Assembly: GCA_037013495.1 (NCBI GenBank) | Contig: CM072811.1 | Coordinates: 29,101,659-29,165,658 of the forward strand | Reading direction: 5' to 3' | Source: Hippophae tibetana | Lineage: Eukaryota > Streptophyta > Magnoliopsida > Rosales > Elaeagnaceae | Length of the DNA: 64,000 bases | Shown here: piece after piece, positions 24,565 to 35,484 of the stretch | Position numbering within the stretch: position 1 is the stretch's first letter | How the letters are laid out: every line of letters begins with the position of its first letter | Translations under genes and position numbers: made by a program | Notes under the pieces: model-generated | Databases searched by the model: none | What the model saw: the letters and a program-made list of their open reading frames with translations, nothing else | What the model was told of the DNA's origin: nothing

Positions 24565-26159
24565 TGATCGCCACATAAATTATGTGTGCAATAAATACGC
24601 AAGTGTACGTATCATAACAAGTAATATAATGATAAATAAATATCGTTCCAACGGAGATTATTTTTTATAAACTAATTTTTTAAACTAAAAATAATAAAAA
24701 TCAATTTTTTTTGGTGTTTTTATATCTTAAGAAAGCAAAATTAAAATAACTAAAAATAAATAGTAATAATTAATTAAATCAGATTTTGTAACTAAAAAGA
24801 TATATGAGAAAATATTTATGAATACTTAATCCCCCCAATTTTCTAAACATGTGAATCACTAAAATCCCCCCAATATAATATTAATTAATTACATGATCAA
24901 TTGAATCTAACCTAGCATGTATTCCTCTCTCAAGTAAACTACATACCATATAGTAATTAATTTAATCACACTCTCATGCCAATTAAATTGCATACGACTC
25001 ATTAAGTTCATCAATTATAGATCACATACATAAGAATCATACATCTATACCTAGAAACTATGCATGTTATTTAATCAAGATAAACAATTAAATAATTTTC
25101 TCAAATCTATTTAATTGCCTCTATAGATAAATTGTTGGCCAAACAATTAATAGCATAAAAATCAGATTAAATAATATAATTAAATTAATATTATAATTGA
25201 GAAAAAAATATTAGATCATCACATGTTGAAAATTGGGTTCATAAGATCCTTAGATTAATAAATTAATTACACATAACTATGTTCATAAAACTCATATTTT
25301 TCATAAAGAAAGACATAAAATTAATAAAGAAAAGAGTAGAAAAAGAAATACAATCAATCTCTTGAATTGTATAATTGATTGCTTCTTAAATCTCCACCAA
25401 AATTGTGTCGTTTCTTGAATTTTTCTGTATTTTTTTCTCCTTTTTAGCTCTAAAAAATGACCAAAATTATGCTAATGGAGACCAATTAGGGTTTATGGAG
25501 TGATTAGGGGCTTAAATAAAGCTCAAGTGCAATTTGGACCGTCCGATCAGCTTCAAATCAAGGGCTACGATCAAAACAAACAAAACTGACAGTTTCAGCC
25601 AATCACAACGTGACACGTGGCATCAGAAGTTCATTGGACGAATCAGAGAGCGACGCATGGTAGAGAAACCAATCAGAGTCAACATTCGCCGAATCAGCAC
25701 CACGTGGCGTGGCGTGATTCACAGGAACGGATGGCATGGCGGGTAGGTGGAACGCTTCGAGAAATAGCGTGGTGACACGTGTCATAGCGCGTTGACTGAT
25801 TTCGAACTCGGATTGAACGGCGTGCTGACACATGGCACGTGTTTCTTCTCCTCACACGCAGCGCAACGTGATTCACTCTCCTTGCTTGCGTGGTGTCCAC
25901 ATGGCTTGCTTAGTCAACTCTTATGCTTGCGTGGCATGCCACGTGGTAGCTTTTGATTGGTCATGCGATAAAAATTCATAAAAATCTATAAAAATTCTAG
26001 AAAAATCCCAAAAAATTCCAAAAATTATATTTTCACCCCTTTTCACTCTAAAGTTTATATTTTAATTTTTTTTAGCTACAAAAATACTATTTATTAAATA
26101 AAACAAGTAAATATTAAGTTAAAAAGTGCGCTAATGACTATATTTTCATAGAGTCATCA
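24565..26159 (-). repeat. 5' LTR of the gypsy element (LTR family I, 1595 bp)
   Basis: Minus-strand ends are TGATGACTCTATG (26159) and GTGGCGATCA (24565), giving TG...CA. The primer-binding site follows directly. The same LTR family occurs at 34449-35470 (fragment), 41502-42482 (plus strand) and 55759-57332 (solo). The next bases right of 26159 are CACTA repeats. Confidence 0.9.
25614..25945. promoter_or_regulatory. Cluster of CACGTG palindromes (G-box/ABRE-like) in LTR family I
   Basis: CACGTG occurs at 25614, 25701, 25776, 25836 and 25940, within a locally GC-richer part of the LTR; several are embedded in CACGTGGC, the ABRE-type core. Plant bZIP and bHLH factors bind such sites, so this is a plausible enhancer for LTR transcription. 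The plus-strand relative at 41502 keeps three (41737, 41808, 41862). Function is inferred, not shown. Confidence 0.55.
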
Positions 26160-26160
26160 G

Positions 26161-26280
26161 TACTAAATGATAATGCTACTACTGTTATTGATATGGGTAG
26201 TACTAAACAATAATGTTTCTATTGTTATTGATATGGGTAATACTAAATAATAATGTTGCTGCTGTTATTGATATGGGTAG
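26161..26280. repeat. 40-bp tandem repeats, three copies (CACTA internal)
   Basis: Units start TACTAAAT/C at 26161, 26201 and 26241, each ending GTTATTGATATGGGTA, with a truncated fourth start at 26281. A further single unit, TACTAAATAATAATG, lies at 17710 on the other side of the gypsy element, which supports continuity of the CACTA element across the insertion. Confidence 0.9.
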
Positions 26281-26439
26281 TACTAATTTCGTTGAATTGT
26301 CTCTCACGTTTTTGTTTTAGATCGAGTACCATAAATTTACTTAGAGGCTTGATAAGCATTCCAACTTTCACTCTTGAACAAGTTGAAGAACTTATTATGG
26401 ACCATTTGTTGTATATGCAGGAACAAATGTAGATTGAAG

Positions 26440-26900
26440 AACTTAATGTAGAAATTTGAGGTATTGCTTACATTCATGGAATATGGATGTTGTATGCTCA
26501 TATATAATGGATGTTTATATTCATAGGTACTGTCACATAGTATCATTTATTATAGATAGTTCTATGACACTATAATCATGGGGTAATAAATCTATATATT
26601 AAGAATAAATAAGTAGAGAGGACTCATGTGTTCTGGATGTTGTATATGCGTGATTATATTCATGGAATCTGGATGTTGGTATGTTCATAAATAGTACATG
26701 TTTATATTCATAGGTACTGTCACACAGTGTCATTTATTATAGATATTTTTATGACACTATAATCATGGTGTAACCTATATATTAAGAATAAATAAGTAGA
26801 TAAGAGTCTTGTGTTCTGGATGTTATATATACAGGATTATATTCATGAAATCTGGATGTTAATATACTCATACTAGATGTTGTTTTTTAATGAGGAAATT
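26440..26900. repeat. 183-bp tandem repeats of the CACTA element (right of the gypsy insertion)
   Basis: The unit with TGTTCTGGATGTT and TGTCATTTATTATAGAT recurs with a period of 183 bp (26622 and 26805, plus a partial copy before). It is the same unit as at 17340-17640. Confidence 0.85.
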
Positions 26901-27262
26901 AATGCACATAGTATATGTTGTCAATGATGAAGATTTTGAAGAAAAACATTACAATGGGACATATAAAATATTTTCATATTGATTTAGATTGTAGACAATT
27001 TGATTAGTTAGCATCAGTAAAGTTTTTTCATGTATATTTTTAAATTTTTGGAACACTTTAATTAGCTAGTTTTTATTATATATGTTTTAGTGTATCAATA
27101 TATTAAACTCTTAATGTAATATCTTTCTTAAGTTTAATATAATAACTCTTAATTTTCTCAATTTATTTTAATTTATATTTGAAAATTAGCTTAATTGAGA
27201 TGTATATAGTCATGGTTTAAGTGTAACTGAAACAATAGATATCATTTTGATTACAAGTTTAT

Positions 27263-27430
27263 GACATCGGTTATTAAAAAATTGAGGTCATGGAGTGTAC
27301 CTATGGCCTCAGTTATTAGAAAACCGTAGTCATAGGGTGTACCTATGGCCTCGGTTATTAAAAAATCGAGGCTATAGGAGGTACGTATGACCTCAATTAT
27401 TAAAAACCAAAAACATAGGTCGTTACTTTT
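27263..27430. repeat. 42-bp subterminal repeats near the CACTA right end
   Basis: Four units start at 27263, 27305, 27347 and 27389, exactly 42 bp apart. Each has an inverted core such as CCTCGGTTATTAAAAAATCGAGG, able to pair with itself. Subterminal repeats of this kind are where TNPA-type proteins bind CACTA ends. Confidence 0.85.
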
Positions 27431-27514
27431 GATATCTCTCACTTAAGTCTTGGTTCTTATAACTCTGACCATAGACCTACGATCACGATTAAAAATCGAG
27501 ACTATATGTATGTA

Positions 27515-27525
27515 TTGTAGTAGTG
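27515..27525. other. CACTA right terminus
   Basis: TTGTAGTAGTG, the inverted form of CACTACTACAA. The roughly 100 bp inside it match the ends at 31660 and 46181. Confidence 0.85.
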
Positions 27526-30500
27526 ATCCTCTTGTATATACTCATAAATATTGTGTTTAAACAGATATAAATAATCAATAATTTAAAATAAATTATTTGA
27601 AAAATCAAAAACACAAATAGATTTGTATTGTATTTATTTTAAATTTTAATAATAGACAATAGATTTTTATTTAAGAAATCCCCTGCTATTAAATAATATA
27701 AAGTGAATCTTAAACTCACCACCAAACAAGTATCTAAATATGAAAAGGTTTCTACTTTTTCTTCTTTTTATTTCTATATTAATTTTTCAATCAGATATAT
27801 AAGAAGCATACTCATGCACTCAGTTTTATTACAAATAAAAACGAACCGATATTGATGGTTGTTTAGAATATTATAACAAAACAGACTGAAATATTGGAAA
27901 TAATCAAGCCTTCAACCAACTCAAAAGTTGGTTATATGGATGGATTTTATTTATAAAAATAATAAAATATTTTGATAAAATAATAAATCTTATTTATAAT
28001 AAATATCAAGTTATCAACAATTACAATTCAACGTTTAAACATATACTTAATTATTCAGGATCATCTTAAGACTTAAAGAATATAATCATAAATTATATAT
28101 AATTATTAAACTTTAAATAATCTAAATTTTAAATACATATTATTTAAATTTGAAATATTCAAATAAAAATTAATTGTTAAACACATTTTTTATATTAATA
28201 ACAACAAATTTTAATAAAGCTAATTGTAATTAACTTAATCCTTAATTCTATGCATTTTTTTGTTTAATTAACACAAAAATTTATAACTAGTCAATTTTCA
28301 TGTTTTTTCATGCTTCAAAAGTCGTTGAAATTAAAAAAATATATATGAAAAAAAATTTAACTTAATAATAGTCGAACTCAAATTGTTTCTTTTAATTCTT
28401 AATATTAATATATAAAAATGTATTGTAATTTAATAATTTTAAATATAATATATAATTTTATATTAATTTAATAATTAATAAATCAGTTGTTTCCATTACA
28501 CAATCTTTTTTACGACGAAACCAAAACCTTAGTATCAGTTTATAATTGTTTTTCAAACGATAACCGAAATTAAAAATTAAATTTCCAAATGGCTAATCAT
28601 GTACAAGCCAATTTTTCTAACAAAAAGCATCGGTTCATGATATCTTCTTGTGCCAAAGGCCCAAAAGCTAGGGCATGGACTGTAGTTGAGGATCCTGAGG
28701 TGTTATAATTATTAATTAGAGTAAAATTCATTTAGTATGCAGATTTTTTAAAGTTTTCTATATTAGTGGAAAAGATGCATGGTGCAAAGTGAATAAGGGT
28801 GCAACTCATTATGTCTTGGTGTAAAAGCAAAAAAGAAAAAAAAAACATATATATCCTTACCTCTTTTTCGATCACATTATTACATTGGTAATTAATTATA
28901 TATTATTTGTCAACGTTGGTAACAATAATCATGAGTAATATATATATATATACACATATGCTACTCATCCTTCTATTACAACCCATATATCTTTTTCGCT
29001 GTCTTCGAAGCAAAGTTAAATAGATCATCATTGTCTCTCTCTGACCGTGTCTAATATTGCCGATCCATTCTATAAAGAGAAATAATGAAATCGGTGGAGT
29101 GTTTAAAAAATATATTATTGTTATAATAAAAATATATAAAATATTTTTAATATTAATTATATTTTAATATCATTATTATTAAATAAAATTGTTATTAATA
29201 AAATATTTTTATTATAATAATAATTTACATTTTAACATAATTACTACCTAAAAATAACAATGAATATCATATCCTAATTTTATCTAATTCCAATGTTAAC
29301 GTTCTCTATAATCATTATGTCATTAACAACTTTATAATGGATACTTTTTACATCTTTGAATGGTCAAACCACGCTTCCTAATTAATTTGTTTTATATAAA
29401 AAATCTGTATACATCATATTATAATTATAATTAATATATATAATAATTTTTATTATTTATAATGATATGGATTTAATTATATATTTTTTATAAATAGACT
29501 TAATTATACTTATATAAATAATATTGTGATAGAATGAAGATATATAACATATAAGTTCAAATCTTACTTGGGAAGAAAGTGTTCCCCCAGACAGAAAAAA
29601 AATTCTCAGGAAAAAAAAAAAAACATAAAGAAGAGCTGCATAGGGACAAAGGGTTAGTGTGCTTACTTATATATATTTCAAAACAATTGTTAATATATGC
29701 TCATGCATCGAATTTATCTATATTATTTTTATGTGACATTGATAATGTTGTATGTAATAAACATAGATTAAAAAACTAAGATATGTAATATATATATATA
29801 TTTCAAAACAATTGTTAATATACTGATGCATCAAATTTATCTATATTATTTTTAAGTGACATTGATAATATTGTAATAAACATAGATTAAAAAATTAAGA
29901 TATATGATGACATATAGTAAACAATATTCAATATCTATAAGGTTTGATATGTATATATTTATATAGTATTATTTTAAGGAAATTATCAATATCAAATATG
30001 TGGATATTATTCAAGTAATAAATATATCATTTTTGTATAATAATTTTTCTTTTAAAAAAGGGGATAATATCTATGATATTATCGATTTATTTTAAATTTA
30101 TGCAAGATAATTTGTGAATTTTTTTTTTTCCTTTTTAGCGCAAGATCATAGGTGAATAAAGTTATTATTTTAAATATTTTTAAAACAAATAGTATTTTCA
30201 TATGGTTTAAACTTGTAACTTCAAACAAAGAAGGGATAAGTTTTACAATACAAACCACAAACAAATTATAAGGTTTTCCTTTCTGTGAAATTAATTTTGT
30301 TAGGTCATTAGGTGAATAAGAAAAAAAAAGATAGTGATGAGCATGATAGTGCAAAAAATGGTGACTATGATGATGATTATTGAGATGAGAGAACATAATA
30401 TATGGCACTAGACATAACTCACATTTAAGTCTATTTATTTGTAAATCTAACTATATACATGTCACACAAGATGAAGATTAAAAGTATAAAGATGTAAGTC

Positions 30501-31659
30501 TAAGAATATATGCTATTAGAAAGAAATACATAAAGAGACGTCATGTAGGATATAATGATATGCCAAAATTAGATAAGAGAATTATGGTCGTAAATTTATC
30601 TTCAATAAGTATTAATACAAATTTAAGTGACATATATGGCACATAATGCTTATAAAATCTTTAAAACTTATCCACAACTATTTACAAATCATTAGGTTAA
30701 CTTGTTTTTTCTATTTATGGAGAAACAATAGGAATAGCTCAAGTAATGTACTCAAGACATCTTATTCATTATATTTAGATAGTTTCTAATTGCATGTTAT
30801 GTCATTAATATTGCTTAGAATCAAAATAATATGTGATTTGAAATCTTGTAAATCTTTTTTAATGTAATTACAATATAATTTCTTAATTTTTTAATATTAT
30901 AGAACTTTATTTTCATTCAAATTATTATTTTATTTGACATTTAGCTTTTAATTTATAGAGAATACTATTCTATTAGATATCATATTATTTAATTTTCTCT
31001 ATCTTAAATTATTATATAAAATTTTAATATTTTTAAATAATTTTTCATACTTTTTTGAATTTTATATAAATTTTTAAAATCAAATTATCGATATATCCAT
31101 AAATATTTATATTTAAATCATTAATAATAAATAAATTTTATCTTTGTTTTTCTAGTATTTAGGTAATTAACTTTGTCAATTTGTTTTTTAAACTAAGGAT
31201 GCAGATTATCCGATGTGTTACATATTCAAACAATATGAAACACAAAAAATGAAATAATAGAGTGCTGCGAATTTTTTACAAATACTTTTAGTTTTTTTTT
31301 TAAGAGTCATAAACCACACCTTTTTTATTAAATAAAAAATACTACATAAATAAATTCAAACTTGAATCATGATAAGAACGAGGATTCATAACCACAAGCT
31401 AACTTTTTACAAATAGATTGAAAACGTGGGCAATAGCTAAGCTAGCTAGCTAATTATAAGGAATGCATGCAATAGGCGACATAATAAATTAATAACTATA
31501 GATTTTATCGGCCATAAATAAAGAACTCACAAGAGTAGTGTGTCTACCTTAGTATGGATTTAATATGCTAAATTGTCTCATTTTTATTCAAAAATTACTA
31601 TATAAAAATAATATAAATAGAATATACATATTAAAATATAATTAATAAGAAAAAATCAT
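27526..31659. other. AT-rich intergenic stretch, no gene recognised
   Basis: Four kilobases dominated by A/T runs and short TA repeats. Short open frames, such as a His-rich one at 30079-30408 on the minus strand, look like chance. The only structure I can point to is a two-copy 125-bp tandem repeat near 29676-29915. Confidence 0.6.
29676..29915. repeat. 125-bp tandem duplication
   Basis: TTTCAAAACAATTGTTAATA occurs at 29676 and 29801, followed in both by a similar ATTTATCTATATTATTTTTA stretch and by ATAAACATAGATTAAAAAA. The copies differ by small gaps. Confidence 0.8.
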
Positions 31660-32308
31660 CACTACTACATATATATGACCTCAGTTTTTAACCGTGATCG
31701 TAGATCTATGACCACGGTTATTAGAACCGAGGCCTAAGTGAGAGAGACCAACATGTAATTAAAATGATATCTATTGTCTCCGTTACACTTAAACCATTAC
31801 CATATACATCTCAATTAACCTCATTTTTTAATATAAATAAAAATAAATTAAGAAATTGAGAAAATTAAGAGTTATTATATTAAACTTAAGAGGGATATTA
31901 CACTAATTAAGAGTTTAATAGATACACTAACCATGATAAAAACTTAATATAACTAGCTAATTAAAGTGTTAAAAAAATATAAAATTATACATGAAATATT
32001 TTTACTAATATAACTAATCAAATTGTCTACAATCTAAATCAATATAAAAATATTTTACATGTCATATTGTAATGTTTTTCTTCAAAATCTTCTTTCTTGA
32101 CAACATCTACTATGTGCATTAATTTCTTCATAAAAAAGCAGCATCTATATGAGAGACCTACATTCAGATTCCATGAATATAATCTTACATATACAACAAA
32201 TAGTCCATAATAAATTCTTGAGCTTGTTCAAGAATGAAAGGTGGAATGCATATCTAGCCTGTAAGTAAATTTATGATACTCGATCTAATACAAAAACTTG
32301 TAGTAGTG
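31660..32308. mobile_element. Miniature non-autonomous CACTA element, 649 bp
   Basis: Left end CACTACTACATATATATGAC at 31660 and right end CTTGTAGTAGTG ending at 32308 are inverted termini. They are flanked by CAT on both sides (31657-31659 and 32309-32311), the 3-bp target duplication expected of CACTA transposons. The interior has no gene. Its left part is the reverse complement of the right end of the large CACTA element (about 26990-27525), and its right part matches the reverse complement of about 26310-26420, so it looks like an internally deleted derivative of a close relative. Position and TSD make this an independent insertion in the opposite orientation. Confidence 0.9.
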
Positions 32309-32499
32309 CATGTTAGGATTTCTTTTCTAAAGACCATTTAGTACTTGGCATGGTGCAGGGTGGATGCGGATTAGGAAATTTATGTTAATAATCTTATTTT
32401 TTTTAATTTGTAAATTTATGTTAATATTATGTTCGCTTGGTTATGACAATTTTTCTAAATACACTTATACATTATCATTATTCATTTATTTTTTCTTTA

Positions 32500-33345
32500 T
32501 ACAAATATTATATTTATTTGAGCTTCTTTACAATCATTTTTCATCCATTTTTATCCCTATAAAAATACTACATTTATTTTAGTCCATATATTATCATTCT
32601 ACATCTATTTTTATTCCCATACAAATATTACTATTTTAATCATTAAAATATCAAAATCACAATACAATGAATCAAAACATTTTTTTTCGTTAAATATAAC
32701 ATAATTAAAATTTTGTTACTTATTCTTTTACGTGACCTTTTCATACTTATAACATCAAGATGAAACATATTTATATTTTTAACATTGATAATTTTACTTA
32801 CTATTTCAAATTCCCTTATAAAAAATTTTAAAAAATAAAAATAAAAAAATGTCCAACAACATTTTTCTTTTGTCCAAAACTTATCATTCAATATCTCAAT
32901 TAATAATTTAAAAATAAAATTTAAAAACTATTATTCTTTTATTTTCTTTTCTCAAATTAATTTTATTGACTATGTGAATAAGTTGAAATGATATATCATA
33001 TAATAGACTCTTTGAAAAAAAATATTTTTTAAAAAAATTGTTAAATAATAGAAATTCCATTTTATTCTTATGTTATATACATGTGTAAGTCATGTTTGAA
33101 TTGATTAGATTATGATTTTAATAGTATAAGGACTAAAATGAATGTAATGTTTATAGATGGGACAAAATTGGATGGGAATGATAGTATGGGGAGTAAAATA
33201 ATCTCATACTATTATTGATTGAGAATGATATTTGTATAGGGATAAAAATGGATGTAAAATGATAATATATGAACTAAAATAGATGTAATATTTGTATAAA
33301 GACAAAAGTGGATGAAAATGATAGTATGTGGACTAAAATAGATAT
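32500..33345. repeat. Inverted pair of minisatellite-like repeats
   Basis: About 140 bp at 32500-32640, with units such as CATTTATTTTAGTCCATATA and CATCCATTTTTATCCCTATA, are the reverse complement of about 140 bp at 33215-33345. Each arm has roughly two units of about 65 bp, separated by about 570 bp of AT-rich DNA. This could be a fold-back element or an old inverted duplication. No terminal repeats or target duplication are identified. Confidence 0.65.
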
Positions 33346-34009
33346 AATAACTATCAAGATTGAGATGTAACTTTGGGAAATTAAATTTAGGCAAACCAGG
33401 CTATCCCAAATTTGAAAATTTGGGTTCATATTGAAATCAGATAGGGTATTATCAAGTCATATATACATTTAGGTAAGGTTGGATCAAAAATTTTAAACTA
33501 AATTCAAGTTCAAAATCCGACTTTAAAATATTTGGGTTGGTTTAGGCCTGGATTTTTTTAACTTTGAATTTATTTAAATTAATATACGAGTTTAAGTGAT
33601 GTAATAAATTATAAAATAATGCTATATAATATTCAAAGATGCATATATTTCATAAAAAACACTTAACTCACATCTCGAGTAGGTTTCATGCTAGAATGAT
33701 AGTAAAAATGTGTGGTCCTAAGTCCGACACTACAATTATTTAAGTAGGTTGAAACAGACATATTAATGTATAATAGGGCTTTGAGTCGATGTTAGATCAT
33801 GTTGGAACATCTGAGATTTAATCAAGTTAGGTGACATTTACCTCCCTAGAAATAATAAAAATAACACCTAATAATATTGAAAGAGATCCAATTGAATGAG
33901 TCAAAATAGTCGTAGGTTAACTTGAATGAAATTCAATGGAAAATGATGAGTTAAATATTTTTTTAATATAGTAAAATATATGAGTTGAATATAAGGTTTG
34001 TGTTGAGGA
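33346..34009. other. Intergenic sequence, nothing recognised
   Basis: AT-rich sequence with phrases such as TTTGGGTTGGTTTAGGC, reminiscent of degenerate plant repeats, but not assigned to a family. Confidence 0.4.
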
Positions 34010-34290
34010 TGATATGAATTTAGAGAGATAAACAAGAACGATGTGATTAGTACCAATGAATGTGTCTGGTTTAGGACCATTATAATATATATGACATTTA
34101 CATATGGACGTGTCGATTACATAGGAGGTATATATAAGACTACAATTAGTTTAGGTGCGACTATGTAGTTTTTCTTATCTCTAGGTTTTACTGAGAAACC
34201 TATTGATTTGAAGGTTCTAACAAGGGCAATGTTCAAAGGCCAGAAATTTTGTGATGTTGGGCATGAATTCATACTTTATGCTCAAGTATC
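34010..34290. repeat. Dispersed repeat of unknown type, copy 1
   Basis: Shares phrases with 47870-48290 in the same order: ACCAATGAATGTGTC, GTCGATTACATA, GGTGCGAC, TTGATTTG-AGGTTCT and CAAGG-CAA-GTTCAA. No frame or termini are recognised. A second copy lies 14 kb to the right. Confidence 0.7.
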
Positions 34291-34448
34291 AAGCTCCTTT
34301 ATTATTTCAACTTAGGCCTACATACGTCATGAGAGAGTAAGAAATAGGACAAGAGAATTTTCACAAAGGAATCTTCAACCAATAATAATTTTTGTTTCAA
34401 TTAGCACGTTCTAGTAAATGCTTATAGGGATGTCCTCACTTGTTTCCA

Positions 34449-35470
34449 ATAAATATGTATATGCAAGTATAAGTATCGCAACAAGTAATATAATGACAAG
34501 AAAATATCGTTCCTATGGAGATTATGCTATTAGAAACTAATTTTTAAAACAAAAAATAAAAATCAATTTTTTTGGTGTTTTTATATTTTAAGGAAGCAAA
34601 ATTAGAAGAATTAAAAATAAATAGCAATAATTAATTAAATCAGATTTGGCAGCTAAGAACATATATGAGAAAATATCTAGGAAATATTTAATCCCCTAAT
34701 TTTCTAAACATGTGAATCACTAAAATTTTCATAATATAATTATCAATTAATTACATGATCAATTGAATCTAACCTAACATGTATTCCTCTTTTAAGTAAA
34801 CTACACATATATAGTAATTAGCTTAATAACACTCATGTAAATTAAATTGCATATATACAATTCATTAAGTTCATCAATTATATATCACATATATAAGAAT
34901 CATACATCTCTACCTAAAACTTGTGTATGTTATTTAATCAAAACAAATAATTAAATAATTCTCTCAAATCTATATAACTACCTCTATATATCAATTGTTG
35001 GCCAAACAATTAAAGCATAAAAATTGGATTAAATAATATAATTAAATTCAAATTATAATTGAGATAAAATATTAGATCTTCATATGTAGAAAATTGGGTT
35101 CATAAGACCCCTAGATTAATAAATTAGCTAGATATAATTTGATACATAAAGTTCATATTTTTCATAAAGAAAGATATAAAAATTGATAAATAAAAGAGAA
35201 TAAGAAGAACAAATACAATCAATCTCTTAAATTGTAGCACCAAACTTCTCTACCAAAATTGTATTCCCCTTTAAATTTTTCTGTATTTTTCTCTCTTCTT
35301 GGCTCCAAAATCTAATAAAAAAATATGTTAATTTGGGCTCATTGGGATTTATGGGACCATTAGAGGTTAAATTAGACTCAGGTGGAATCTGGACCAACAA
35401 ATCAGCTTCAGATCAATAACTGAGATGAAAAAAAGAAAATTAACAAAGTTACCCAATAGAAATGCCACAT
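34449..35470 (-). repeat. Partial gypsy LTR (family I)
   Basis: Collinear with the LTR at 24565-26159 from about 24589 to 25620: AACAAGTAATATAATGA, TTTTTGGTGTTTTTATAT, CATGTGAATCACTAAAAT and ATCAGCTTCA-ATCAA occur in the same order. The outer part is absent, and copia sequence begins just right of it. Confidence 0.85.
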
Positions 35471-35484
35471 GTGACTTGGGAAAA

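Larger units (their letters stand above)
17745..26159 (-). mobile_element. Athila/Tat-like Ty3/gypsy element, minus strand
   Basis: Right to left: LTR (26159-24565), primer-binding site (24557-24541), gag (24266-22861), aspartic protease and first half of reverse transcriptase (22790-20796), second half of reverse transcriptase, RNase H and integrase (20789-18627), and a 3' noncoding stretch with a TTTGGGGGAG purine run near 18370-18385, typical of this group. Only one LTR is visible; on the left the element meets CACTA sequence near 17745. The coding part is unusually well preserved for the window, with about three or four interruptions. It lies inside the CACTA element 13580-27525 and is therefore younger than it. 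Confidence 0.9.
13580..27525 (+). mobile_element. CACTA (En/Spm) transposon, interrupted by a gypsy element
   Basis: From left to right: TNP2 transposase tail (13580-13852), Transposase_24/TNPA-like gene with DUF8039-like and Ulp1-like segments (14052-17240), 183-bp tandem repeats (17340-17640), then a foreign gypsy element (about 17745-26159), then 40-bp repeats, more 183-bp repeats, a 42-bp subterminal array and the right terminus TTGTAGTAGTG at 27515-27525. Repeats of the same family lie on both sides of the gypsy element, which shows it inserted into the CACTA element. The left half of TNP2 and the left terminus are missing; a copia remnant abuts at 13580. The 3 bases after the terminus are ATC. 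Confidence 0.85.

Noticed and set aside
25534-25900. Short frames on both strands rich in Arg and His
   Set aside because: They lie in the GC-richer part of a gypsy LTR and follow from the CACGTG-rich sequence.
29551-29600. Sequence resembling a tRNA T-loop (AAGTTCAAATCTTAC)
   Set aside because: No matching acceptor stem, D-arm or anticodon arm can be placed around it.
30079-30408. 109-residue His-rich frame on the minus strand
   Set aside because: Composition-driven translation of GAT/ATG-rich DNA; no start context, family motif or neighbour supports it.
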